DNA of 64,000 nt, from NCBI GenBank assembly GCA_002355935.1, contig AP017895.1:124001-188000 (forward strand), in the 5' to 3' direction. The position numbers were made by a program, and so were the translations under genes. The DNA is from Rothia aeria. GTDB lineage: Bacteria; Actinomycetota; Actinomycetes; Actinomycetales; Micrococcaceae. Within the stretch, counting starts at the first letter, position 1, and the number at the start of each line of letters is the position of its first letter. Below the pieces are notes generated by a model, which worked only from the letters and a program-made list of their open reading frames with translations, searched no databases and was not told where the DNA came from. Positions 54,573 through 63,234 of this stretch are shown here, in pieces.

Positions 54573-55383
54573 CTAGCCCAGCCCTGCGGCTTTCTTGAAT
54601 TCTTTAGCCATATCCTCGGCGGAGGTTGAAGAGTCCACATTCTCAAGAGGCTTATCATTCACCACGAATTGGGGGTGCCCTTCACACCGATCTTATGGCC
54701 GTACTCAAAATCGCCCTTGACCAACTCAAGAGTTTTGGGATCAACCAGATCGGTCTTGAACTTCTCTGTATCCAGCCCAAGTTCCTGAGCATAGCTGAGG
54801 AAAAGTCCCCTCAGCTCAGTCTGTTTGTCGGTAATACCTTTCCAACTGTCCTGAGTTTGAAAGAGCTTATTCGCCATCTCCAGGTGTTTACCCTGAAGTT
54901 CTGCTGCCTGCACGGCCTGAGCGGCGGGTACGGCGTTCTTGTGGGAAGACAATGGCATATTGCGCACGGTTACGTTCATGGTGCCCTCAAGGTCCTTGGC
55001 GACCTTCTCATAGGTGGGCTCAGCCTTGGCGCAGTAGGGCACTGGTAGTCGGTGTACAGGGTCACGGTGGGCGCACCCTGTTTGGGGTGTTGAGGTGGTA
55101 CCCGGCATCGTCACGTTCACCAACTTTGGTGGCGGTTATTTGGCGGAGTCACCCGAGGCTGAAGCCGAACCGGATGCGCTTGCTTCTCCCCGGCGCTAGC
55201 ACTGCCGGAAGCACCACCAGAGGGAGCGCTGCTTGCTGAGCTGGCATTAGAGCTTGAACTACCGCTTGCAGATGAGCTTGACCCGGAACTGGAAGAGCCG
55301 CTAGAGCACGCAGCAATAGCCACCAACGCGGCGGGTGCCCCAAGCGCGAAAAGGGTGCGGCGGGTCATGGGTGATTGCGTCAT
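54573..55383 (-). CDS. DsbA-family thioredoxin-like lipoprotein, active-site intact (about five frameshifts)
   Basis: About 270 residues. The signal peptide MTRRTLFALGAPAALVAIAAC ends in a lipobox, quoted here as APAALVAIAAC. A Ser/Gly/Ala-rich spacer follows. The restored fold reads TVTLYTDYQCPYCAKAEP, giving a CPYC redox pair, then TYEKVAKDLEGTMNVTVRNMP and a C-terminal VNDKPLENVDSSTS and EFKKAAGLG. It acts outside the membrane as a disulfide oxidoreductase. Missing bases near 55175, 55140, 55080, 55040 and 54670 break it. The stop at 54573 is 10 bases before the spermidine-synthase-like gene start. Confidence 0.82.
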
Positions 55384-55535
55384 TTCTGTTTCCCTTCAGG
55401 GCTATTGGTAATAATTTCTATCGTCCCACACATTAGGGCCGATTTCTTATTCTTGTGACGGTTCGCGCATCTGCACCTCTCTCTGTTACTATTAGCGATG
55501 TGTGTTTGCCTGGTATAGCGCCGGGCATCCAGTAC

Positions 55536-55609
55536 GCCTCCTTAGCTCAGGGTAGAGCGTTTCTCTCGTAAAGAAAAGGCCGTGGGTTCGAATCCCACAG
55601 GGGGCTCCA
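55536..55609 (+). tRNA. tRNA-Thr (CGT), copy 1
   Basis: Cloverleaf: acceptor GCCTCCT with AGGGGGC, anticodon arm TTTCT-CTCGTAA-AGAAA with anticodon CGT, T arm GTGGGTTCGAATCCCAC, and encoded CCA. The D loop has one G fewer than copy 2 (GGG against GGGG), which may be a read error. Anticodon CGT reads ACG (Thr). Confidence 0.92.
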
Positions 55610-55911
55610 TTCGCACGTCACTCTGAATACAAGTAATCCCGGCCCGGCCGGTAGGTATCCAGGGTGGCGTTTTTGCTGTTTTGGCGCGGTTTTTGCAGGG
55701 CTCGGGTACTCGGTCGGCAGCGGCCCGGCCTGCGAGCGTCCCTGAGGCCCAGAGAGTGCCTTCCGAGCTACGGCACGGCAACCCGGTCAGGGGAGGTTTC
55801 GTCGCCGGTTGCCACCAAATGGGACAACCTCATATCAAAAGGTTTACGGTGTTTGGCTGAGACCTATGCGTGAGCGGGAATCCAGCGGACTACGACACGG
55901 AGATCATCCGG

Positions 55912-56037
55912 GACCACCGATATCAAGCACATAACCGTACTCGCTGAATCCTATCCTCAAAAATGCGGGCGCGCTGACCGCTCACACGCAAGTGAACGCC
56001 CAGCACGGCACACTCTCACTGTCTTTCATCCAAAACG
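55912..56037 (-). pseudogene. 5' fragment of the spermidine-synthase-like gene
   Basis: The plus-strand bases match 54441-54566 (shared CTCAAAAATGCGGGCGCGCT, CCCAGCACGGCACNCTCNCT) but include changes and indels that ruin the reading frame. It is the debris of the duplication, with only the start region present. Confidence 0.75.
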
Positions 56038-56048
56038 AACGAACCAGC

Positions 56049-56801
56049 TCAGCCCTGCGGCTTTCTTGAATTCTTTGACCAGATATTCAGCGGGGTTGAG
56101 GACTCTACGTTCTCAAGAACCTTGTTATAATCTATGTTCTCAAGAATCTTGTCATTAACCGTGAATTCGGGGGTACGAACCATCCGGAGATCTAGGAAGG
56201 CATGTTTCTGATCAGTATGGAGCAGATCGGCTATCGACTTGTCATCCATAGTTTTGTCAAATTTATCAACATCAAGGCCAATTTCTTTCGCGTAACCTTT
56301 GAGTTTTACACGCAGATTTCCAACGGCACTCCCCCTACGATACCGTTCTTCATGGGTTTCACAGAGTTTACGCGCCATAGCTTGGTGTTTACCTTGTACC
56401 TCAGCGGCCAGCACAGCCAACGCCGAATCGCGCGCATAACCACTATTCGGCGACGGGTAATGGCGCACGGTCACATTCATGGTGCCCTCAAGATCCTTAG
56501 CAGCCTTCTCATAGGCGAGTTCGGCCCTAATGCACTCGAAGACTTCGTAGTCGGTGTACAGGGTCACGGTCGGGGCACCATCTACAAGTTTGTTCAGATG
56601 GTACCCGGTGTCATCACGTAACTTAGTCTCCGTGATTTCGGGCCAGTTGAAAGAAACCACTCTGTCAGGCGTAGAAACACTCTTACTGGTGGTGGAATTA
56701 CTGGTACCGGAAGGACTTTTAGAGCATGCAGCAATAGTCACCAGCGCGGCGGGTGCCCCAAGAGCGAAAAGGGTGCGGCGGGTCATGGGTGATTGCGTCA
56801 T
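56049..56801 (-). CDS. DsbA-like lipoprotein paralog lacking a catalytic cysteine
   Basis: A 250-residue paralog of 54573-55383. It shares the signal peptide (TRRTLFALGAPAALVTIAAC), TVTLYTDYE, YEKAAKDLEGTMNVTVRHYP and VNDKILENID. At the active site, CPYC is replaced by VFEC, so the N-terminal nucleophilic Cys is gone and only the second Cys remains. It cannot act as a normal dithiol oxidase. It may bind substrate, act as an isomerase-like monothiol, or be on the way to loss. The last 13 residues are out of frame; adding one base near 56091 gives EFKKAAGLS, as in copy 1. Confidence 0.8.
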   Translation of the reverse strand: MTQSPMTRRTLFALGAPAALVTIAACSKSPSGTSNSTTSKSVSTPDRVVSFNWPEITETKLRDDTGYHLNKLVDGAPTVTLYTDYEVFECIRAELAYEKAAKDLEGTMNVTVRHYPSPNSGYARDSALAVLAAEVQGKHQAMARKLCETHEERYRRGSAVGNLRVKLKGYAKEIGLDVDKFDKTMDDKSIADLLHTDQKHAFLDLRMVRTPEFTVNDKILENIDYNKVLENVESSTPLNIWSKNSRKPQG

Positions 56802-56953
56802 TTCTGTTTCCCCTCAGGGATATTGGTAATAATTTCCATCCTCCCACACATTGGGACCGATTTCTCATTCATGTGACAGTTCACACACCTGCACCTCTCT
56901 CTGTTACTATTAGCGATGTGTGTTTGCCCGGCATAGAGCCGGGCATCCAGTAC

Positions 56954-57028
56954 GCCTCCTTAGCTCAGGGGTAGAGCGTTTCTCTCGTAAAGAAAAGGCC
57001 GTGGGTTCGAATCCCACAGGGGGCTCCA
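56954..57028 (+). tRNA. tRNA-Thr (CGT), copy 2
   Basis: Same cloverleaf as 55536-55609, with the full D loop (GCTCAGGGGTAGAGC). Anticodon CGT in TTTCT-CTCGTAA-AGAAA, T arm GTGGGTTCGAATCCCAC and CCA encoded. Confidence 0.95.
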
Positions 57029-57208
57029 CGAGTAAAGTCCCGTGCATCCTACACATGGTTAGGGTGCACGGGACTTTGTTGTACACACTCCATGCTGTTT
57101 TTCATTCCCAACTTCTGCTAGTAAATTCAGCCCGTTACCGCTGTCTCAACGCGGTAGGGATGTGACCCCGTACAATGGGGAGCAGACACTATGTGAGAGG
57201 AGACCCGG

Positions 57209-57400
57209 ATGCGCCCGAAGAGAAACTCGCGATTCGGCCTTGTTTTTGTCCTGCTTCTGGTGCCGTGCTGCGCGCTGTGGTTCTTCTACCGCTCGGTTTT
57301 TCAGGACGATACGATTCTTGTGGTGCCGGTAGTGCTGGGGCTCATCACCTCGTACCTGTGCGCTTATGCCCTCACCGGCGGGAAAGACCCCTATAACTGA
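57209..57400 (+). CDS. Small two-helix membrane protein
   Basis: A 63-residue protein with a basic start (MRPKRNSRFG) and two membrane helices (LVFVLLLVPCCALWFFY and ILVVPVVLGLITSYLCAYAL). No family recognised. GAGGAG lies 9 bases before the ATG. A strong hairpin follows the stop. It lies beyond the second tRNA-Thr, possibly with its own promoter. Confidence 0.65.
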   Translation: MRPKRNSRFGLVFVLLLVPCCALWFFYRSVFQDDTILVVPVVLGLITSYLCAYALTGGKDPYN

Positions 57401-57427
57401 CCCGCCGCCTCCGCGTGGAGGCGTGAG

Positions 57428-57487
57428 CGCCCCCGGGAAGAAAAACATTAGGCTGCTTCTGGCCGCGAAGTTTTCTTTCCGGGGGCG
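57428..57487. terminator. Terminator between the small membrane gene and citE-like gene
   Basis: CGCCCCCGGGAAGAAAA pairs with TTTTCTTTCCGGGGGCG around a 25-base loop. It lies between converging genes. Confidence 0.85.
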
Positions 57488-57509
57488 TCGTGTTTATAAG
57501 CCCTGATAG

Positions 57510-58376
57510 TTAGGCGCGTTTTTCGCCCTCAAGTTTGCCCCACAGCCCGTACACTCGGGCCAGTTCCGCAACCTTTTTCGCGCGCAAGAAACGCGGCATG
57601 TATGAGCCATCTTTGGGCCCGTCCAGCGGCACGTCCAGCAGGGAATGAGCCCACTGGATTTCATCTTCACTGGGTGAGAGGGCGTGGTTAATCGTATCGG
57701 CCTGCCCCACATCTAGGGTGAGTTTTCCGGTCATGCCGTGCACGGTGCCGTGCTGGCAGGCGGTCACAAGTTCCGCCCCGCGTTTGCCGAGAGTTGGCCC
57801 GTCGATCGGCCCGGGCAGCCCACCCAGGGTCGAGGCGATCACCAGTTGCGAGCGCACGTAGGCTAAGGCCATCGGGTCGTCGGATGCGCCGGTGTCGCGG
57901 CGGTAGTCTCCCACCCCGAAGGCTAGGCGGAAAGTGCCGATAGCGCTGGCAATTTTCACGGCGTTGTGCACCCCAAGGGCTGACTCAATGAGAGCAATAA
58001 TGGGGGTTCCGGTTGGTAGTGCGGCGGCGGTGCGGTCAATGTCGGTGGAGTGTTCGGTGGTTGCGAGCATTACCCCGCGCAGGCCTTTGACACCGCTAAG
58101 GGCTTTGACGTCGTTCCACCAGTGTTCGGTGGTGATGGCATTAATGCGCACCCATGCGCGGGCTTCGGTGTTGAGGATTTCGACGACCCTTTTGCGGGCT
58201 TCGTCTTTTTCGTCGGCTGGGCATCCGTCTTCGAGGTCTAAAATGACGGAATCGGCTTCGCTTTCAAAAGCGGCTTCCATAGTCGCTTCGTCTGAGTTGG
58301 CACGTACCAGTAGCCAGGATCGGGAGAGGCTGGGTCGTAGGGCCATGGCGCGTTCATTGCGATGGTAGTCGTACAT
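57510..58376 (-). CDS. CitE-like HpcH/HpaI aldolase/lyase
   Basis: A 288-residue TIM-barrel protein of the citrate lyase beta family. Key parts: RSWLLVRANSDEATM, the Mg-site VILDLEDGCPADEKDEARK, ARAWVRINAITTEHW, the acidic ligand in IIALIESALGV and the LAFGVGDYRRDTG loop. Stand-alone CitE-like proteins in actinobacteria often cleave or form acyl-CoA esters such as citramalyl-CoA or malyl-CoA; there are no citrate lyase alpha or gamma genes nearby. The start could be 58376 (MYDYHRNERA) or 58346 (MALRPSL). Confidence 0.85.
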   Translation of the reverse strand: MYDYHRNERAMALRPSLSRSWLLVRANSDEATMEAAFESEADSVILDLEDGCPADEKDEARKRVVEILNTEARAWVRINAITTEHWWNDVKALSGVKGLRGVMLATTEHSTDIDRTAAALPTGTPIIALIESALGVHNAVKIASAIGTFRLAFGVGDYRRDTGASDDPMALAYVRSQLVIASTLGGLPGPIDGPTLGKRGAELVTACQHGTVHGMTGKLTLDVGQADTINHALSPSEDEIQWAHSLLDVPLDGPKDGSYMPRFLRAKKVAELARVYGLWGKLEGEKRA

Positions 58377-58647
58377 GGTGTTTTCTTTCCCAGTGAATAT
58401 GAAGTTCGAGATTTCAGTGTATTATTCGCCTCACCCACCTACCTACTGAGGTGAACCTTAGCCACTGCTGGCAGCAGTGGATGCTGTGGGGTTTTTAAGG
58501 TTTTGCGTGTGTTCTTGTGGTGATGCAGCCCACCACTGCGGGTGTCTGGCATCCGCTTAAGGTCGGTTTTTGTCAAATAGACACGAAACCTTAAATTCGG
58601 GTGAACTTTTCCCTCCGCCGGGGGCGTGGGTTTCATATTGATGGGGG

Positions 58648-59138
58648 CTAGCGAGCGAGTACCGGCTCATGCCGTTCGTCGCGGGCACGCGCAATCAGCC
58701 GCTCGGCCTCCTGAATGTGTTCAACAACGGTTTGCACGCGGCGTTCTACGGTCACCTGCCGCTGGCAGTGGGCGGTGCATTCCCCGAAGCAGCGTGCCAT
58801 GGCGAGCGCCTCGGCACAGAGGGCCGCCGAGTTCCCTGCTTTAGAGAGCGCCCGGTGCACATCGGAGTACACTCCGGTGGGGGATGAGGGCACATCTGTG
58901 CCTTCGCTGGGGCCAGCCGCTGTGCTTCCATGGCGATAGCGCGCACGCGCGGAATCAGGTCTGAGAGGCTGTTGGCGGCGGGTACCACCAGTTCGACCAT
59001 GTCGGTGTGGGCTAGGCGCTCAAGCACTTGGTGGAAACGGTCTACGCCACGGATAAAACGGTCATGAGCGCGCCTCCAGAGCCCGCGGCCAAGTTCGGCG
59101 TCATCACGGCGTGACTGCAGAAAGTTTTTGATACCCAC
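58648..59138 (-). CDS. Conserved hypothetical helical protein (one-base frameshift near 58890)
   Basis: About 163 residues rebuilt from two frames. Start GTG at 59136-59138 behind GAAAGGAGGG. It reads GIKNFLQSRRDDAELGRGLW, RGVDRFHQVLERLAHTDMVE, LIPRVRAIAMEAQRLAPA, then after the break VYSDVHRALSKAGNSAALCAEALAMARC and a final helix (VERRVQTVVEHIQEAERLIA). The protein is almost all alpha-helix with no membrane segments. Family not recognised; I would guess a helical-bundle protein. Confidence 0.6.
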
Positions 59139-59301
59139 TGATCCCTCCTTTCGCAGCATCTTTAAAACCCTTTAACACTTAGGTTACCCTAAATCTATTT
59201 TGCTGACACTATGTCACACCGGTTTTGTGAAGAATCTTATGGTGCCCTGCGCTCAACAGAGAAGTTTCTGCGGCAGGACGGCCACCAGCCCACCCAAACA
59301 A

Positions 59302-60309
59302 CTAGTCTTCGCCGAGGGTGAGCACAATCTTCCCCCGGTGCTCCCCCGAATCGAAGTAGGTGTGGGCCTGATCAGCCTGTTCCAGTGCGAAGGTGCGGTC
59401 TAGGTTTGCGCGAATAGCCCCAGATTCCACAAGCGGCAGTACCTGCTGCCGTACCCCGGCCATAATGCGTGTTTTCTCGTCGGCGCTGCGCGTTCGGAGG
59501 GAGGTGGCGTGCACCGAGAGACGGCGAGTGAGCATGAGCCCCAAGTTCACCTGGGCTTTCGCCCCGCCCTGCAGACCGATAATTGCCAGGTGTCCCCCAG
59601 TGGCGAGGGAGTGCAGGTTATCGTCTAGATACGCCCCGCCCACCACATCCAGAATATAGTTCACCCCGACCCCGCCGGTCTTTTCGGCAATAACCTCACG
59701 GAATGACAGCTCAGAGTAGATGATCGGTTCAGCCCCGGCCGCACGCACACTATCAGCCTTCGCACCGGTGCCAACAGTGGCGAACACGCGAGCACCAACC
59801 GCCTTGGCCAGCTGAACCGCGTGCAGCCCAATACCGCCCGCACCCCCATGAATAAGCACGCTGGTTCCCGATACGCGGTGGGCGGCAGCATCAAGGCTCA
59901 TGCCGCAGGTGAGCACTAGGTTTGAGTAGACGGTGGCGGCAACCTCAGGCAGGCAGGCCGCCTCGGCGAAGCTCATCCCCTCAGGAACACCGAATGTGTG
60001 GCGCGCATCAACCGCCACATATTCGGCATACCCGCCACCAGCTAAAAGCGCTGCAACCGGCGAGCCAACCATCTGCGGGGAAACACCTGCACCAACGGCA
60101 ACAACAGTACCCGCCGCCTCAAGCCCATAAATGCTGCTGACCCCCGGTGGAGGCGGGTAATACCCCCGCCGCTGCAGGGCATCGGCACGATTCACTCCGG
60201 CGGCACGCACCCGAATGAGCACCTGCCCCGGGGCGGGTTCGGGTATGGGTTGTTCGCTAACACGCAGCACCTCGGGCGCCCCGTGTGTTTCCTCCATAAT
60301 GGCGCGCAT
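59302..60309 (-). CDS. Zinc-independent NADPH:quinone oxidoreductase (PIG3-like)
   Basis: A 335-residue medium-chain dehydrogenase. N-terminal GroES-like domain: MRAIMEETHGAPEVLRV, VRAAGVNRADALQRRGYYPPPPG and YGLEAAGTVVAVG. The nucleotide domain has VLIHGGAGGIGLHAVQLAKA and VNYILDVVGGAYLDDNL. No zinc-ligand cysteines are present. The PIG3/TP53I3 group reduces quinones with NADPH. The ATG at 60307-60309 was chosen because it follows AAGGAGCG; the frame is open 15 codons further. Confidence 0.88.
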   Translation of the reverse strand: MRAIMEETHGAPEVLRVSEQPIPEPAPGQVLIRVRAAGVNRADALQRRGYYPPPPGVSSIYGLEAAGTVVAVGAGVSPQMVGSPVAALLAGGGYAEYVAVDARHTFGVPEGMSFAEAACLPEVAATVYSNLVLTCGMSLDAAAHRVSGTSVLIHGGAGGIGLHAVQLAKAVGARVFATVGTGAKADSVRAAGAEPIIYSELSFREVIAEKTGGVGVNYILDVVGGAYLDDNLHSLATGGHLAIIGLQGGAKAQVNLGLMLTRRLSVHATSLRTRSADEKTRIMAGVRQQVLPLVESGAIRANLDRTFALEQADQAHTYFDSGEHRGKIVLTLGED

Positions 60310-60601
60310 GCGCTCGCTCCTTCTGCTCTTTTTATGCGGGGTTGTGGCTTCCACTCTACCGGCCCGCTAACCGCCCATGAGGCACCCCACCCACAAAGTT
60401 CAGCCCTTATTCGGCGGGATGCCTGCACACTACCGCAATAGGTGCCAGGCTGCCGTGCGGAGGCTTCCGAGTCTTTCACACCCGGGCTGAGGCAGGGCAT
60501 TTAAGGAGGGCGCAATTTACAGAAAAGCTTCCCTCGTGCGATAATCAGCTGGTAGCTTTTATCAACACCCGGCTTTGAGCCGGTATGATAGTAAAGCATC
60601 T

Positions 60602-60689
60602 GGATGGTTGTCCGAGCGGCCGAAGGAGCTGGTCTTGAAAACCAGTAGGCGGTAACCCCGTCTCAAGGGTTCAAATCCCTTACCATCCG
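60602..60689 (+). tRNA. tRNA-Ser (TGA)
   Basis: Acceptor GGATGGT with ACCATCC, anticodon loop CTTGAAA (anticodon TGA) in GCTGGTCTTGAAAACCAGT, long variable arm (AGGCGGTAACCCCGTCTC) and T arm AAGGGTTCAAATCCCTT. The extra arm identifies a serine tRNA. Confidence 0.95.
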
Positions 60690-60697
60690 CACACGCT

Positions 60698-60737
60698 AAA
60701 CCCCGCGGACCCGTAGAGATACGGGGCGCGGGGTTTT
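60698..60737 (+). terminator. Terminator after tRNA-Ser (TGA)
   Basis: AACCCCGCGGACCCGTA pairs with TACGGGGCGCGGGGTT, followed by TTTTGCTT. It also faces the end of the converging membrane gene at 60765. Confidence 0.85.
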
Positions 60738-60764
60738 GCTTATTTCAAGGCGTTTTTCAGGCTA

Positions 60765-61130
60765 TTAGAACGAGCTGGACATGTATAGGGAGAACGCCCA
60801 CATGCTGATCCCAGCCGCACCAAGCAGGATGCCCGCGATCGCCAGGCCACGGCTCTCATACCCCTTATTCAAGGTGAGTGCGACGACCCCAGCACCAATA
60901 GCGGCAGCACCAATGAACCCTACATACAGGTAGAAGAAGAGGCCCAGCACGCCCACAATGAGCGCTGCGGTCGAAAACAGTTTGATTTTTTTAACGGCGG
61001 CCTCAGCCTCGGGGTTGGGGATCTGGGGTACTACGGGGACGGAATAGGTGTGAGGGCCGAGCTGGGAAGAGTACCGGAAGGTCTGCTCATCGGCGGAAGA
61101 GGAGGGCGCAAGAGTCATAGTCTCAGACAT
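60765..61130 (-). CDS. DUF4190-like membrane protein
   Basis: A 121-residue protein with a polar N-terminus of 50 residues and three hydrophobic helices: AALIVGVLGLFFYLYVGF, IGAAAIGAGVVALTL and GLAIAGILLGAAGISMWAFS. The pattern NKGYESRGLAIAGILLG is the DUF4190 end motif (GxxxAxxGxILG). Function unknown. The start was set at the ATG at 61128-61130 (MSETMTLAPS). A similar gene lies at 61462-61980. Confidence 0.75.
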   Translation of the reverse strand: MSETMTLAPSSSADEQTFRYSSQLGPHTYSVPVVPQIPNPEAEAAVKKIKLFSTAALIVGVLGLFFYLYVGFIGAAAIGAGVVALTLNKGYESRGLAIAGILLGAAGISMWAFSLYMSSSF

Positions 61131-61375
61131 TTGAATCCTTATGCGGTTGATGCGGCCTACGTGTGCTGCGGCCACGTGTATATTTATCGGTTCGGTACCA
61201 CCTATTCTACCCGAGATAAAAGTTATGTGCGTCGCCACCCGTTCCCATGCATCGCATTAAATTTCGGTTTTAACGTCCAGATGCGCTCGCACCATCGATT
61301 CATGTTCCGCTCTCTTTCCTCAAACGCACAGACCACGCCCGGTGCTGCGAAGGCCCCTATGAAAAGCCAAAAAGG

Positions 61376-61416
61376 CCGGAGGCTCCCTCCCGTATCGTAC
61401 GAGAGGGAGCCTCCGG
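61376..61416. terminator. Terminator of the second DUF4190-like gene
   Basis: CCGGAGGCTCCCTC pairs with GAGGGAGCCTCCGG around a 13-base loop, 46 bases past the stop of the gene at 61462. Confidence 0.88.
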
Positions 61417-61461
61417 TCAGAAAGTCACTGGTGCGGGACTATGAGACACCTACATTTTGTC

Positions 61462-61980
61462 TTAGAAAAGAGACATGAGCGGGGCGAAGGTATACGCCAG
61501 ATCCAGGTAGTTCCCTGTCGAGCTTGAACCTGCTGAAGCTGCAGCAATAAAGACTACGATTATGAAGCCAATCGCCAAGATAGTTAATATTGTGAGTAGG
61601 CCTCCGCCGATAAGGGATATCCACCCCATCACTTTCCCGCCTGTAGCGGGAACTCCTTGACGTTCTGCCTCAGCCGCCTTTTTCACCCCGATGATACCCA
61701 AAATCAAGGTAATAACGCCGCCCAAACCGGTGAGGAGAAGCACAAGGCCAATAACTCCGAGGGTCATCGATGTCTGTGCTGCCTGCTCACCGGCGATCTG
61801 CTGCGGGGTTTTAGGGACTACAGCCATCATTGGCTGAGCATACATGGGCTGCTGGTAGGTGGGTTGCTGGTACGTCGGCTGCTGATATGCGGGCTGTTGA
61901 TTCTGGTATGTCTGCCCCGATGATGAGTTATAGGAATTAGAGCCACTATCAGGCTGTGGATCATAAGGGGATTGTGACAT
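61462..61980 (-). CDS. DUF4190-like protein with Tyr/Gln/Pro repeats
   Basis: A 172-residue protein. The N-terminus contains repeats of YQQPTYQQPTYQQPMYAQP, with QQP-type short tandem units of five residues. Two membrane regions follow: GVIGLVLLLTGLGGVITLILG and GGGLLTILTILAIGFIIVVF (each about 20 residues), separated by KKAAEAERQGVPATGGKVMG. The ATG at 61978-61980 follows GGACAGCCCG. Small Tyr/Gln/Pro-rich heads occur on actinobacterial membrane proteins of this type; function unknown. Confidence 0.75.
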   Translation of the reverse strand: MSQSPYDPQPDSGSNSYNSSSGQTYQNQQPAYQQPTYQQPTYQQPMYAQPMMAVVPKTPQQIAGEQAAQTSMTLGVIGLVLLLTGLGGVITLILGIIGVKKAAEAERQGVPATGGKVMGWISLIGGGLLTILTILAIGFIIVVFIAAASAGSSSTGNYLDLAYTFAPLMSLF

Positions 61981-62318
61981 CGGGCTGTCCTTTCGGTGAC
62001 TTTTGCAAACAACCGCCGTATCGGCCATTCCTCACCGAGCGGCGCATAACCCCTATAGTTTAACCTACTCGCCTGTATAAAACACAGGCTTTGGCGCCGT
62101 GTGGGCCATCACTCAACGCCACCTGTTTCGCTGTTTCCAGCGCCTCGTATCCTCACCTTTTCTCCACCGATTTATGTCTATATCGAGGCTCGGCGGCGCA
62201 ATTATTAGTCACCCTGTGGGTGAGGCTCAGGCGCATATCAAGCAGCGTGGCAGCCGGTATTTTTAGAGCCCCTAACCGTTGGGCGCTTTCTTATGCACCC
62301 GCATAAGGTGCCGGGGAA
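61981..62318. other. Intergenic region
   Basis: About 340 bases with no supported gene between the divergent DUF4190-like gene and the tRNA-Ser promoter. Confidence 0.5.
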
Positions 62319-62347
62319 TTGACCTGTGCCAGAACGAACGATATTCT
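62319..62347 (+). promoter_or_regulatory. Promoter of tRNA-Ser (GCT)
   Basis: TTGACC (-35) and TATTCT (-10) are spaced by exactly 17 bases and lie 28 bases ahead of the tRNA. This is a good match to the housekeeping sigma factor consensus. Confidence 0.75.
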
Positions 62348-62374
62348 TGTAGAGATGCACTGCGGTGCATCGCT

Positions 62375-62463
62375 GGAGACGTGCCAGAGCGGCCGAATGG
62401 ACTTCACTGCTAATGAAGGGTCGGGGTTGAACTCGACCGGGGGTTCAAATCCCCCCGTCTCCG
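62375..62463 (+). tRNA. tRNA-Ser (GCT)
   Basis: Acceptor GGAGACG with CGTCTCC, anticodon loop CTGCTAA (anticodon GCT) in TTCACTGCTAATGAA, long variable arm (GGGTCGGGGTTGAACTCGACC) and T arm GGGGGTTCAAATCCCCC. It reads AGC and AGT serine codons. Confidence 0.95.
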
Positions 62464-62480
62464 CATTGTGAATAATAGTT

Positions 62481-62510
62481 GAGCCCCCGCACCAGCACGT
62501 GCGGGGGCTC
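62481..62510. terminator. Terminator after tRNA-Ser (GCT)
   Basis: GAGCCCCCGCAC pairs with GTGCGGGGGCTC around a 6-base loop. It can serve the tRNA and the converging phosphatase gene. Confidence 0.85.
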
Positions 62511-62603
62511 ACTTTATAACCATTACCCTACTTGCCCCTGCCAGACAGCAGCTTTAGCCCTAAAGCACGCACGCTCCCCAGCCACCATGCCCTAAAGCGT
62601 GGG

Positions 62604-63133
62604 CTAGAAACTTTTAAACGCAATAAGGTGCGCATCCGCCCCATCCAGAAGCGCCCACTCCCCAGGCACCTCAAACACTGCCACGGACGACGGGGGAACC
62701 CATAAAACATCTCCATGGCTGCGTTCTGGTCAGAGTCGGGGTGGGTCAGCTGGATCGCCGCATCCTGGATGCCCGGCAAATGCGACACCACCAGTACCGA
62801 ACGAACATTCTCCGAAACCCCGTTAATACGCGCAATAATGCGGGATGCGCCCACCTCATACAGCCCCTCGTCCAGGTGCGCAGTGGGGCCTTTCTCACCC
62901 AGCGCGTCCGAAACCCAGGTGGTGGTCTGGCGGGTTCGCAGCGCGGCCGATGACATGATCTGCTCGGGAATATAGCCGCGTTCAGCAAGCCACGCCCCCG
63001 CCTGTGCCGCCTGCTGGTGACCGCGCTTTGTCAGCGGCCGGTCAAAATCGTTCAAGCCCCAGTCTGCCTCGGCATGGCGCATCAGAATCAGGTGTTTCAC
63101 ATCCCGCTTCATACGGGAAGAAATCTCAGTCAT
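62604..63133 (-). CDS. SixA-like histidine phosphatase (one-base frameshift near 62697)
   Basis: About 177 residues. It starts MTEISSRMKRDVKHLILMRH, with the nucleophile in LMRHAEADWGLNDFDRPLTKRG and the second catalytic His in VLVVSHLPGIQDAA. These match the SixA/actinobacterial phosphohistidine phosphatases. After MEMFYGFP the literal frame leaves the family; one added C gives PSSVAVFEVPGEW, then a stop at 62604. SixA removes phosphate from histidine on phosphotransfer proteins, including in PTS systems. Confidence 0.83.
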
Positions 63134-63234
63134 ACCCTCATCTTACAGGCTGCACGCAACAGTGCCCCGCGCTCATGACCACAAGCGCGGGGCACCGCCA
63201 TAGACTCTTCAACACATCGGGCGGCTACTAGGGG

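Larger units (their letters stand above)
54441..55609. repeat. Tandem duplication, unit 1
   Basis: This unit carries the 5' part of the spermidine-synthase-like gene, a DsbA-like lipoprotein gene and tRNA-Thr. Unit 2 (55912-57028) has the same three parts in the same order. Close matches are found in the 5' fragment, in the lipoprotein signal peptide, and in the 60-base stretch before the tRNA (CTCTCTCTGTTACTATTAGC in both). Confidence 0.85.
55912..57028. repeat. Tandem duplication, unit 2
   Basis: Second copy of the [spermidine-synthase-like 5' fragment + DsbA-like gene + tRNA-Thr] unit. The fragment at 55912-56037 is decayed. About 300 bases (55610-55911) separate the units; I found no gene there. 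Confidence 0.85.

Noticed and set aside
55610..55911. Integrase or attachment-site remnant behind the first tRNA-Thr
   Set aside because: Neither strand shows integrase motifs, and no repeat of the tRNA 3' end other than the second tRNA copy itself; the spacer stays unassigned.
61800..61920. YQQPT repeats as a surface adhesin
   Set aside because: The units are five residues long and belong to the N-terminus of a small DUF4190-like membrane protein with no secretion signal.
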